Below, one piece after another: positions 25,698 through 35,186 of a stretch of 64,000 nt of DNA. The translations under genes were made by a program, and so were the position numbers. Each line of letters opens with the position of its first letter. The first letter of the stretch is position 1. Source of the stretch: Lumnitzera littorea (lineage: Eukaryota > Streptophyta > Magnoliopsida > Myrtales > Combretaceae); the NCBI GenBank assembly GCA_024138015.1, contig JAMXBB010000009.1, positions 8,470,863 through 8,534,862 of the forward strand, in the 5' to 3' direction. The notes beneath the pieces were generated by a model that saw only the letters and a list, made by a program, of their open reading frames with translations, ran no database searches and was not told where the DNA came from.

Positions 25698-25709
25698 TGG
25701 TATCAAAGC
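25698..25709 (+). other. Primer binding site, initiator-Met tRNA type
   Basis: TGGTATCAAAGC directly follows the LTR and differs at one base from TGGTATCAGAGC, the site complementary to plant initiator methionine tRNA. Confidence 0.95.
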
Positions 25710-25759
25710 ATGATAAGATTTGATCTGTCTTTTTTGCTTCGATTGATTAGTTGTTTATC

Positions 25760-26935
25760 ATGGAAACAAATGATACTGTTTTAAAAATAGAAACTAAAGA
25801 GAAATCAATAGAAAATATTGTTGAGGATCCTCTATATTTGTCACCATCAGATAATCTTAGTATGTTAATAGACAATATCATCTTCAATGGTCTAAATTAC
25901 TTAGTGTGGAGTAGATCCATTAGAATGAGATTAGGAGCTAAGTTTAAGATTGGCCTTATTGATAGAGTTGTTGAAGAACCTAATTTTGATTCATCTAACC
26001 TAATTCACTAGGAAAGAAGTGATTGCATGGTTAGATGCCAATTGATTGATTCAATGCAAAGCAAAATTGCACAAATTTTTTTGTATGCGTAGTTTGCTTT
26101 TGCACTTTAGGTTGAGATTCGATAAAGGTATGGTTAGAGTAATGCATTGCTTATATTTCGGATTCAACATGAACTTAGCAATTTAAGAAAATACAATCAA
26201 TTAATAGGTGCTTATTATAATAAGTTGAGGAAATGTTGGGATGAATCACAGATCCTTCATGCTTATCCTATATGTTCTTGTGGAGTCTTAAGTGCTTGTT
26301 CATGTCGATTAAAGGAAAGAGTTATGGAGTTTGAGTTTGAAACAAAGTTGATTCAAGTCCCTACGGGCCTAAATGAGGGGTATGAAATGGTTAGAAATCA
26401 AATCTTAGCAATTAAGCCTTTACCTACTGTCAACAAGGCTTTTTATCTAGTTTAGCAAGTGGAGAAACAAAAGTTCATCACTTTAGTGCGTAATAGTGAT
26501 CTTTAAGCTTCAGCATATCAGACTACAAGAGGAGATAAAATTGTTCGATCTAAAGGCTTAACTGACGGGAGAAAGGGAAAGAAGGTTGTATGTCAACATT
26601 GTAAAATGGAAGGGCATATTGTTGAAACATGTTTTCAATTGGTGGGCTATTCAGATTGGTATAAAGGGAAGAGGGCTACAAGCAATGGAATTAGCAACAA
26701 GGAAATAGCTCATTGTGTTACTAGGGTTGCAACTCCTTTCGATGAATTTGAGGATACCATTACTGTTAGTGAGTCCCATTCTATTTGTAATGCTAACTTT
26801 GCTAGACCTTGTTTGAGTGCTTCTTTTATAAGACAAGGTACCTCTAATACTAGAGCAAATAATACATCTACTGTAGATCCACATATGCTATATACAATGT
26901 GCCAAGAAAAGATGAAGTTGTATCGGTCATAGCAA
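25760..26935 (+). pseudogene. Copia gag remnant
   Basis: I chose the ATG at 25760 because METNDTV leads straight into the conserved copia gag start: DPLYLSPSDN, then FNGLNYLVWSRSIRMRL (about 25830-25935). The frame then breaks several times. 26147-26455 resembles the gag core, including YYNKLRKCWDE. A CCHC knuckle of the form C-x2-C-x4-H-x4-C lies at 26591-26632 (CQHCKMEGHIVETC), followed by GYSDWYKGK, both typical for this family. The protein would package the RNA. In-frame stops near 26010, 26455 and 26505 prevent a full product. Confidence 0.85.
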
Positions 26936-27009
26936 AGTGCTACAGTAGTGAGTAATGCAGCATGTTTACCAGTATTCCTCAAACTCTTTCATGTTTTAAT
27001 ATTATAAGT

Positions 27010-30000
27010 AATAAATGTACCACTTAGATTGTTGATTTAGGGGCTATTAACCATATCACTCCCTTTCATTCCATCCTATTTGATATATACACTCTTCCTT
27101 AACTTGTGAATGTAAAATTTCTTGATGGTTCAACCAAATTTGTTCAATTGATTGGGTTTACTTATATCAACCCCTCACTTACCGTCACAAGAGTTCTCTT
27201 TATACTTGATTTTTCACATAACTTGTTATCTGTATACCAATTACTTAAACACAACACTTTGATAGCAAAATTTGATGCTTATTCATTTGTTTTTTAGGAC
27301 ACCAATACTAATCATCCTGTAGTTACAGCGAATGCTTCCAATGGGCTCTATATTTTGGAATCACAAGCCATGGGATGTTCTAGTAGTTATTCTTCATTGG
27401 TATTTCAAATACTTCTTTTATTTCTAGATTTGAGAATAAACCAGATTATTTATATTTGATACATTAAGACATGCTTCTCTGTTCAAGCTTATACATATAG
27501 TTCCTTGTATTGATGACAAATAGAATTTTGTTTGTGAAGTTTGCTATCATGCCAAAATTTATAGATTTTCCTTTCCTCATTCCTTGCAATCTTCTACTTC
27601 TTTGTTTCAATTTGTGCATGTAGATGTATGGGGGTCTTATGCTGTTTCTTCTAACTTTGGAGCTAGATATTTCTTGTCCATTCTTGATGATTATAGTTGT
27701 TGTGCTTTGACTTTTCTTCTTTGTGACAAAGCATAAATTGTTTTAACATTAGACAAGTTCTTTAAACTTGTGAACAATGAATTTAAAAGTGTACCCAAAG
27801 TTGTCCATAGTGATAATGGAACCAAGCTTGTCTCTCAAAGGTGTCAAGCCTTATTTTTTAGTCTTGGAATCATACATTAGAGGACTACACCTTATACTCC
27901 TCAATAGAATGGTCGAATAGAAAGAAAGCATAGGCACATTGTTGAGACAGCTAAGGCATTAAGAATCCAAGCTTCATTACCTAAACAATTTTTGTTGTGG
28001 GTGGGGGTGGTGGGGGGTATGGGGAGTGTGTTTACATTGCTACTTATCTAGTTAACTTAATGCCTATAATAAAGTTAGGATGGAAATCCCCTCGTAAGTT
28101 ATTATTTAGGGAAAAACCCTCTTACAGTCACTTAAAAGTCATAAGCTATTTATGTTTCTCTTCTTAACTCGTTATTCATTGAGATAAATTTGATTCTAAA
28201 CCTAGGAAGTATGTCTTCCTTAGGTATGTTGTTAAGACAAAAACCTACAAATTGTTTGACTTGTCTACTAAATAAGTGTTTGTGTGTGGGGATGTATTCT
28301 TTCATGAAGATATTTTTCCCTTTACTTCCTCTAATGTCTTTGATTCCTCTTCAATCCTTCCTAATAGTTTTGTTTCACAACAGCAGCTCTCATTTCCTAA
28401 CGAGGACTCTTTCATTTCTTTCCCTACTGCTAGTATACTTGTTGTTTCTTTTACTCTTGAGGCTTCTTTTGATCCATCTTTACCTGTTGCTGAATCATCT
28501 AGTCCTTTTTTACCTGTTCATTTACCTTTTGATCTTGCTTCCAGTCTTTCTCATTTTGATTCTTCCTCCACTGTTTGTCCTCCTCCAGTTCAAAGGTCTA
28601 TTAAGACTCATAAAGCCCCTACTTGGCTTCCAGACTATGTTCATAGTCGTCATCATACTATAGCAACTCCACCATCGAATACTACATGTCCTTTCTTGAT
28701 TAACACCACATTTGCCAAGTAGCTTACTGACTTTGTTCTTTCTTTAGCTAATGTACTTAATACTCAAGAGCCACTCTATTACTCATAAGCTTCTAGACAT
28801 AAAGAGTGGATGATAGCTATGAACAAAGAGTTAGAAGCCTTGGAATTAAATAATACTTAGGAACTTATTGATTTGCTTAGTGGAAAAAAACCTATTGGTT
28901 CTAAATGGGTCTATAAAATCAAGTATAGACCGAATGGCTCAATAGAGAGATACAAAGCTAAGTTGGTAGTAAAAGGGTATATACAAGTTAAGGGTATAGA
29001 CTATCGTGATACTTTTTTACCTGTAGCCAAGTTGGGTATGGTTAGGATTCTCTTAGCTATTATTGGTGCTTATCATTGTCCTCTTCATCAAATTGATATT
29101 AATAATTCATTTTTGTGTGGATCCTTAGATGAGGATATATATATGTATTGCCTCCTTAAAGGTATACTAAGGCGAATCCTAATCAAGTTTGTAGATTGAA
29201 GAAATCTCTCTATAGGCTTAAACAAGCTTCTAGGCAATGGAATAAGAAAATATCCCAATTCTTGCTTGTAAGAGGATTTGTGCAATCCCCTTGTGATTTT
29301 TCCTTATTTACTCATTTCACCTCTAGTGGTAATTTGGTTATGTTACTTTATGTAGATGATATGCCATTGACTGGCAATAATCTTTCTGATATTGAGCTTC
29401 TTAAGCATGATTTGGATGTAGCTTTCATAATCAAAGATCTTCATGAAGTCAGGTTCTTTTTAGGTATGGAGATATGTCGAACTAATGCTGGTATTTGAGT
29501 TCATCAACACAAGTTTATTTTTGACATTTTGATTGATGCTAATCTTCTAGCTTATAAACTTGCTTCTTAGTCATTACCTATTGCTAATTTGGATAAAGAC
29601 ACTAGTTCTCTTCTTATTGATCCTCAGCCATATAGACGCATTGTTGGTCGTCTGTTATATTTGTTCCCCATATGGCTTTATATTTCTTTTGTGGTTTAAA
29701 AACTTAGCCAATTTGTTTCACAATTGCGTGCTCCTCATTATGATGATGCTATACATTTGCTTAAATACTTAATAGGAATAACTCACTTGGGTTTATTCTA
29801 CTATGCTACTTGCTCTATGTCTTTAAAGGCTTTCCTGGATGTGAACTGGGGTTCCTTTTCCTTTGATAGAAAGTCCTTAACAGGCTATTGTGTTTTTCTT
29901 GGTGATTCTTTGATTTCTTGAAATCTAAAAAGCAGTCCACTATCAATACTTCTACTACCAAAACTAAATATAGGAGTTTGGCTACTATTTCAAAAAAACT

Positions 30001-30032
30001 CAAGTGGATTTCTTATATTCTCCATGATCTTC
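27010..30032 (+). pseudogene. Copia pol remnant: protease, integrase, reverse transcriptase, RNase H start
   Basis: Protease: IVDLGAINHIT (about 27030), where the family has DSGA, so the active-site Ser is Leu. GAG-pre-integrase: LGHASLFKL-type segment with C-x2-C near 27470-27560. Integrase core: HVDVWGSY (first Asp, about 27620), SDNGTKL (second Asp, about 27810) and NGRIERKHRH (Glu, about 27915), so all three catalytic residues survive. Reverse transcriptase: 28800-29500, with GSKWVYKIKYRPNGSIERYKAKLV, IDINNSFLCG and the catalytic LLYVDDMPLTGN near 29345. RNase H: from about 29790 (FLDVNWGS, SLTGYCVFLG) to 30032, where the gypsy element cuts it. Many frameshifts and stops. Confidence 0.9.
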
Positions 30033-30513
30033 ATGTTTAATGTGTCTCTAAGGGTTGGACACGTGGAAGGGCACCATAATGAAGTGAAACAAAGAAAAGT
30101 CAGCAAAGTTTAGGTAGCTACCAACTAGATACGACACACCAATCAATCTTACTTAGCCTACAATTCATTGGATATGACTCACTGATTCGAACTTAAGGGT
30201 CACTTGTTACTATTCCTTAATAAAAGGAATAGATAAGAGTTGAAGGGTAATGAGAACACTAGGATAGCTCAAAGGAAAACTTGAATAATATTCTGATAAT
30301 GAATTTGTTGTTTGTGTATAATTAAGTAGGGGTTTATATGCTCAACCCACTTGGGTTACTTTACATGTACGAAAAGATAAAATGATATTTTATAATTGAG
30401 ATACATGAATGGTATTAAAAAGGGTAAAAGAGATCAAGAATAGTCTGTTTGGAAAAAGTAAAAAATCCTTTTGGAATGTTGTGCTAGAAGAAATGTATTG
30501 CATGGTGGCTAGC

Positions 30514-31366
30514 TGATGGTAATTAGGCTACTGGACCTCTTACCCGTAGTCGAGCCTGAAGACTAGAGGGGTTGGCACGAGAATCCTCCTATTCCAACCA
30601 ACCCCTGTTGAGGCCGAGTACTTCTTTGCTGAGTCACCTTTAATGCCGTGCCATACGACCACTCATTGCTTTGTGGTATGTTGAGCTGATGAATATTCTC
30701 CAGTATCGAGTTGACCAATTACTTGGCATTTTCCTTGTCAAGAAGTCGAGAAAGAAAGACTAAACTGACTAGGCCATCCTTATACGGACAAACCCATCTG
30801 TCCATACTTTTTCTTCGAATCTCCTGATAACCTTGCCCAATGCAGTATCGTCATGTGTACAGTATCATGTGTAGAATCTGTGGCACCGATGATTGTTTTC
30901 CTTGTATATTTATTTTTACTCTTTTGTATCATGTACATTGCTTCTTTAGGAAATATCTCTTCTGTCTTTTCCCTTTTAGGCAAGTTACCCTGACTTACGG
31001 GTATAAATACCCTTTTACTTGTAGTTATAAGAGATCGAATTACCTTTGATACAGTTGAGTACTTTTATTCCTTACGTAAACACTGTTGTTTACTCTCGGT
31101 ATTACTCTTATCCTTTCCCTTAAGTAAGGATAGGTGTCGAGTAACCTCATTGGACCAATTTGTATGTCATATCGAATTGTACTGTGAGTCTTCGGAAGTT
31201 CCATTGGTGAGTCATATCCTCTAGAGCTGTTTGTAAGTTTTGCTTACTGTTTTCATTCTTTATTTCTTTACCCTTTTGTACCTTTCCCCATTACCCCTTT
31301 TCGAGCCTTCTACAAGCTTAGACCCATTCAGCGACTAGCCTTGTTTGTTCTTGGTCACGGTTCGCA
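30514..31366 (+). repeat. 5' LTR of nested deleted element
   Basis: 853 bp, TG start and CA end (TTCGCA). The last 362 bp recur at 31729-32091. GGTATAAATACCC near 31000 is a strong TATA-type promoter element that is conserved in neither sense as a gene. The open stretches at 30780-31049 are not genes. Confidence 0.8.
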
Positions 31367-31372
31367 TCATCT

Positions 31373-31384
31373 TGGTATTAGATC
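31373..31384 (+). other. Primer binding site of nested deleted element
   Basis: TGGTATTAGATC, six bases after the LTR, matches TGGTATCAGAGC at 9 of 12 positions (initiator-Met tRNA type). Confidence 0.75.
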
Positions 31385-31728
31385 GAAAGTTTTGTTTGAG
31401 TTGTAGTTAGTTCTTCTTGAATTTTGTTATACTCTATTTTGTGTTGAGAAACAGAGCAAGTTACTGTGTTCATTTGACTGTTGTGTTGTTAGTTGTTCAA
31501 TTTTTGAAGTGTTGTTTAAGTTTAAATATGTGAGGGAAAATGACAAACCTAAGTATAAATGTTAATGCTAGTGATGATAGTGGAGTTGTCCACCATGAAT
31601 GATAATCTCAGGGAACTTCTAGAAGTACTAACGAGAGACTTGTTGAGGTAGCTAACCTTTTGGTCGATTTGACTTGAGCTGTTCATGCCTTGTCTTGCTG
31701 ACCCATTAAGGTTAGATTGCCTTCATTG

Positions 31729-32091
31729 CAAATACCCTTATACTTGTAGTTATAGGAGATTAGATTGCCTTCAATACAATTGAGTACTTTTCTTCCTTGC
31801 ATAAACATTATTGTTTACTCTCGGCATCACTCTTATCCTTTCCTTTAAGCAAGGTTAGGTGGCAAGTAACCTCATTAAAACAATTCGTGCGTCATATCGA
31901 ATTATGCTGTGAATCCTTGAAAGTTCTATTGGTGCGTCATATTCTCTAGAGCTGTTTGTGAGTTTTGCTTATTGTTTTCATTCTTCATTTCTTTACCCTT
32001 TCGTACCTTTCCCGATTACCTCTTTTCGAGCTTTCTACAAGCTTAGACCTATTTAGCGACTAACTTTGTCTGCTTTTGGTCATGGTTTACA
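31729..32091 (+). repeat. Truncated 3' LTR of nested deleted element
   Basis: Direct repeat of 31005-31366 starting at AAATACCCTT and ending at the element border. The junction with 31728 marks the internal deletion. Confidence 0.8.
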
Positions 32092-32440
32092 TTAGCTGGC
32101 ACTTTGAAATATAGTACAATCTGGATGAAATGAAGAAAAGAGGGTTTATAGTTAGAGCTTTACCTGGTTTGGATTAGTTTAGAGCTTAGTCAGTCATTTA
32201 ATAGAGAGCAATCAACTTGGGCTAAAGTTAGACGTTGGTGGTCAGCTTGGGAGCTCAGCTCAGATTGTTTTTGGAGTTATTTACTTGGGTGTTTTATCAT
32301 GGAACAGCTGTTTAGCAAGTCTGGTAAATGTGGTAATTAGGTTAGTAGTAGAGGGAAACATAGAGGTTAAGATAGAAATTTTCATCAAGGATGGGGCTTT
32401 AAACTAGTATTCTTTGAGTGAGTCCTTGGAGTCCTTTAGC

Positions 32441-33652
32441 TTAGCTACGTATAATTGGTCCAAGGGGTTGGTTCATATTATCTGCTTGGGGGTCGAAAAG
32501 ATTTGGCCTCAAATTTGAAGTGGTCTCTGGTTCTTGTTCTTCTAGGGCACTTGCAAGGTATCCTTTTACTAGTTGGTGAGGAATTAAGTCAGACACATTG
32601 AAAGTGGAGGAAACATTATAGTCATTAGGTAATTCAATTTGGTAGGCGTTGCGATTAATTCTCTTTAGGACTTTGAATGGACCATTAGCTCTGGGAGATA
32701 GCTTGTCTTGTCTCAAATGCGGAAATTGTTTTTAGTTGAGGTAAATCTATACTAAGTCTCCTAGCTTGAAAGAAATAGTCTAGTGGCCTCGACTACTAAT
32801 CTCTTGTTGTCTCTAATTGAACTTGATGATCTTCCTTGTCATAGTTTGGTATAGCTCCTGCAATTCTTAAGCTCGATCAACTTTAGATTAACTTTCTTCA
32901 GCAGTTGCGGGGATACCGATAAGATCTAAGGGGATAGTGGGGTTGAGGCCATAGATGACCTCGAATGGGGTCTTTCTAATAGTGCTATGGATGGTTCAGT
33001 TGTATGCAAACTCCATAACTGATAGACATAAATCCCAATCTTTCAAGTTTTTTCATACAACATCCTTGAGTAAATTGTCTAGCATCCTATTCACCACTTC
33101 AATCTAGCCATCGGTTTAGGGGTGGCTATTGGAGTTAAACAGAAGTTTAGTTCTTAGTTTTCTCCAAAGAGTCTTCTAAAAATAGCTAAAAAATTTTGTG
33201 TCTTGATCTGATACAAAATTTTTTGACACTTCGTATAGTCAAATTACTTCCTATAAAAATAGATTAGTAATATATAAAGTATCGTTAGTTCGATAACACG
33301 GAATTAAGTATGCTATTTTGCTGAAGTGGTCTATTGCAACAAATATAAAATCTTTTCCTGCGAATGTCCCGAGTAACCCTAAGACAAAGTCCATGCTGAG
33401 GTTGGCCTAAGGTAAAGTTGGTGTTGGTAGCGGAATATACTCTTCATGGGGCTCCCTTTTTCCTTTTAGCTTGCTAGCACACTTCACTATTACCAACTAT
33501 CTTATGAACATCTTTAGCCAAATCAGGCTAGTAAAAATTTTCCCTCAACAAATTAGCTGTCTTGGTCTCTCTAAAATGACCAGATGATCTACCACTATAA
33601 GCTTCCTTAACTAACAGCTTGTACCTAGAACGGTTTGGAATACACTGCCTAT
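32441..33652 (-). pseudogene. CRM-like integrase and C-terminal domain remnant
   Basis: Minus strand. The segment begins at about 33640 with CIPNRSRYKLLVKEAYSG and SSGHFRETKTANLL (integrase zinc-binding, His pair visible), ending ENFY near 33530. The catalytic core at 33500-32880 is badly broken. At 32716-32441 an open frame reads SPRANGPFKVLKRINRNAYQIELP and STFNVSDLIPHQL, the usual integrase C-terminal fold. It then continues over the LTR border at 32480 to end PLGPIIRS. Integration and possibly targeting would be its roles. No catalytic function can remain. Confidence 0.8.
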
Positions 33653-33734
33653 AATGACTTGGCTGGAACTCCTTCCACTGAAGTATTGTCCACTTTGGAG
33701 TATAATGCCACATAGTTTTGTCCTTTGGTGTAGT

Positions 33735-33803
33735 GGCTTCTTAAGAGGTCACCCATCCTAGGATTGTTGTAGCCCAAATACGCTTAACTTTAGAGTTTTG
33801 ACG
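33735..33803 (-). promoter_or_regulatory. 5S-rRNA-like internal promoter, Cassandra 3' LTR
   Basis: The minus strand carries AACTCTAAAGTTAAGCG, a TTGGGC block, and CCTAGGATGGGTGACCTC, corresponding in order to the A-box, intermediate and C-box part of plant 5S rRNA. In Cassandra this drives RNA polymerase III transcription. This copy is well preserved. Confidence 0.85.
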
Positions 33804-33859
33804 TACTTTGAGCTATTATACTAAAAAGTGGCTCAATGATTTAGAATTCCATCACCTAG

Positions 33860-34822
33860 TGATAGGGATAGGAGAATGTAGTGGGTCGGACGAGTAAAAT
33901 GGGTAATCGGGATTCTAAATGGGTACAAAGAATAAGAACTAAAACAGGAGGGTTTGATAGTGAATGTGAATGGATATAACTCACCAAGACACAAACACAA
34001 TCAGAAGTTTGAGCTCAAAATAGGGTTTAATATAACTATGAACACTAAATATCGCTCGGGATTCAAATGAGAGTCAAATATGACTCACTAACTCACTCAA
34101 ATGAAGAGATTCATCACAATCCTTGGGAACAAGATTGATAAGAACATGGGAAAGATTAAAGAGTCTAATCGATACTCAATAATCTGGTAATGTTAGCTCG
34201 AAGAGCTCAATACGACCTTTGCTCAAAGAAAAGGGATATTCTTTGTTGTCTAATTCTTTCTATCTATATTCTCTTCCTCTTTTTTGATGTTTACAGATGT
34301 TTCTATTTATAGCGAGTCCTAAACTCTAGTGGTAAAACTGTAAATAATGTATAAGGCCTTAAACCTTAAAGAATCGGGCCCATAAATAAAATAAAGGAAA
34401 ACATGTACAAGAATACAAAAATGTGCGTTTTACAGGGGAAGTCCGTATGTAGTCACTTAGCATGTCTTGGAAGGAGTAGTATCTGAATTGGACGGGGTCG
34501 GCAGTTGGATGTACAGATTCGAAAAGGAGTCCTCGAAGTCTTGCAGTGTTTGGCCAAGACACCAAAAAGATTGGCTTATAATTGCTAAGTCTTAGAATTA
34601 GTTGATAGGAGTCTTTCGGGGTTGTACTGAGTGGTTCTTTGGTCTCGAGTACTCGGCCTTGTGATATCTCATCACCTCGACTGACGACGGACTTGATGTC
34701 GAGTGTTTATCTTCCTTCCTTTCATCCTTTTGGCTTCAACTTGGTTTCGATAAGCATTGTTAGGCCTCGGCTTCGGATAGGTTTGCCTCGGCTTGGATAT
34801 AGTTGGAGGCTGATTCCTATCA
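33860..34822 (-). repeat. Solo LTR inside the Cassandra 3' LTR
   Basis: TGATAGG at the left and CCTATCA at the right are perfect inverted ends. The insertion point is exact because the other Cassandra LTR reads straight through (CACTTAG then CATATAAGG). Flanks CCTAG and TTTGG could be a decayed target duplication. Its GATTC.TATCA end and an internal TATGACTCACTAACTC segment resemble the CRM-like LTR, so it belongs to a related family. 963 bp, no coding domain. Confidence 0.75.
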
Positions 34823-35036
34823 TTTGGCATATAAGGGGTGTTACAATCTACGCCCCTTATAGAACTGATGCTCTCATTAGTTTCGTTAGGTCTAAAATCA
34901 CCACTAGGTAGGGCTTTACCCTTCTGATTGGTGGATTGTTTTGATACCACTAGTAACGACCTGGTTGGAACTCCTCCTACCTAGGTGTTGTCCACTTTGG
35001 CATAGAACGCTGCACGGTTTTGTTCCTTGGTACAAC

Positions 35037-35105
35037 AGCTTCCTAAGAAGTCATCTATCTTAGGATTGCTTTAGCCCAAGCATGCTTACCATTAAAGTTT
35101 CGATA
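35037..35105 (-). promoter_or_regulatory. 5S-rRNA-like internal promoter, Cassandra 5' LTR
   Basis: On the minus strand GGTAAGCATGCTTGGGC and CCTAAGATAGATGAC align with the 5S rRNA blocks seen at 33735-33803, with more substitutions than the other LTR. Confidence 0.75.
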
Positions 35106-35186
35106 TACTCTGAGCCGTTACACTAAAAGACGACTTAATGATTTATAATTCCGTCACTTAGCATATAAGGGTTATTATACAGTCTT

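Larger units (their letters stand above)
30514..32091 (+). mobile_element. Internally deleted LTR element nested in gypsy LTR
   Basis: It begins TGATGG and ends TTTACA, flanked by CTAGC (30509-30513) and TTAGC (32092-32096), a 5-bp target duplication with one change. A complete LTR lies at 30514-31366, a PBS at 31373, a leader with a short gag-like start (ATG near 31540, MTNLSINVNASDDSG, then stop), and a 363-bp partial second LTR (31729-32091) that matches 31005-31366. The interior of about 360 bp has no pol, so most of the element, including the start of the second LTR, was deleted. Confidence 0.8.
30038..32480 (-). repeat. 3' LTR of the CRM-like element, interrupted
   Basis: 30038-30513 matches 39768-40240, and 32097-32480 matches 40250-40633. 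The ends are TAATGTGTC (a mutated TG) and TTCATATTA (a mutated CA). The middle is the inserted LTR element 30514-32091 and its target duplication. Without the insert the LTR is about 860 bp. Confidence 0.9.
33653..35181 (-). mobile_element. Cassandra-type TRIM with 5S-rRNA-like LTRs
   Basis: Two about 228-bp direct repeats (34954-35181; and 33653-33859 continued at 34828-34845) start TGTA on the minus strand (TGTAACACC in one) and surround only about 100 bp. The interior holds a PBS (34938-34949, TGGTATCAAAAC on the minus strand) and a purine-rich AAGGGGCG before the 3' LTR. Both LTRs contain a stretch matching 5S rRNA: AAGTTAAGCGTATTTGGGC and CCTAGGATGGGTGACC on the minus strand. Short LTRs carrying a 5S-type internal promoter define Cassandra, which has no genes. 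The element splits gypsy pol between RNase H and integrase. Exact outer ends are uncertain by a few bases: ATACA also occurs at 33640 and 35177. Confidence 0.85.

Noticed and set aside
26651..26982. Minus-strand open frames of 77 and 90 codons
   Set aside because: Antisense to copia gag around the CCHC knuckle.
28190..28722. Two long overlapping plus-strand frames, one very leucine-rich and membrane-like
   Set aside because: They fall in the copia spacer between integrase and reverse transcriptase. The second frame (serine/proline-rich) is the normal copia linker and the hydrophobic one is its frame shadow.
34672..34950. 92-codon minus-strand open frame next to the Cassandra PBS, looking like a gag start
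   Set aside because: It spans the TRIM interior, part of its LTR and the nested solo LTR, so it is not one coding unit. Cassandra has no genes.
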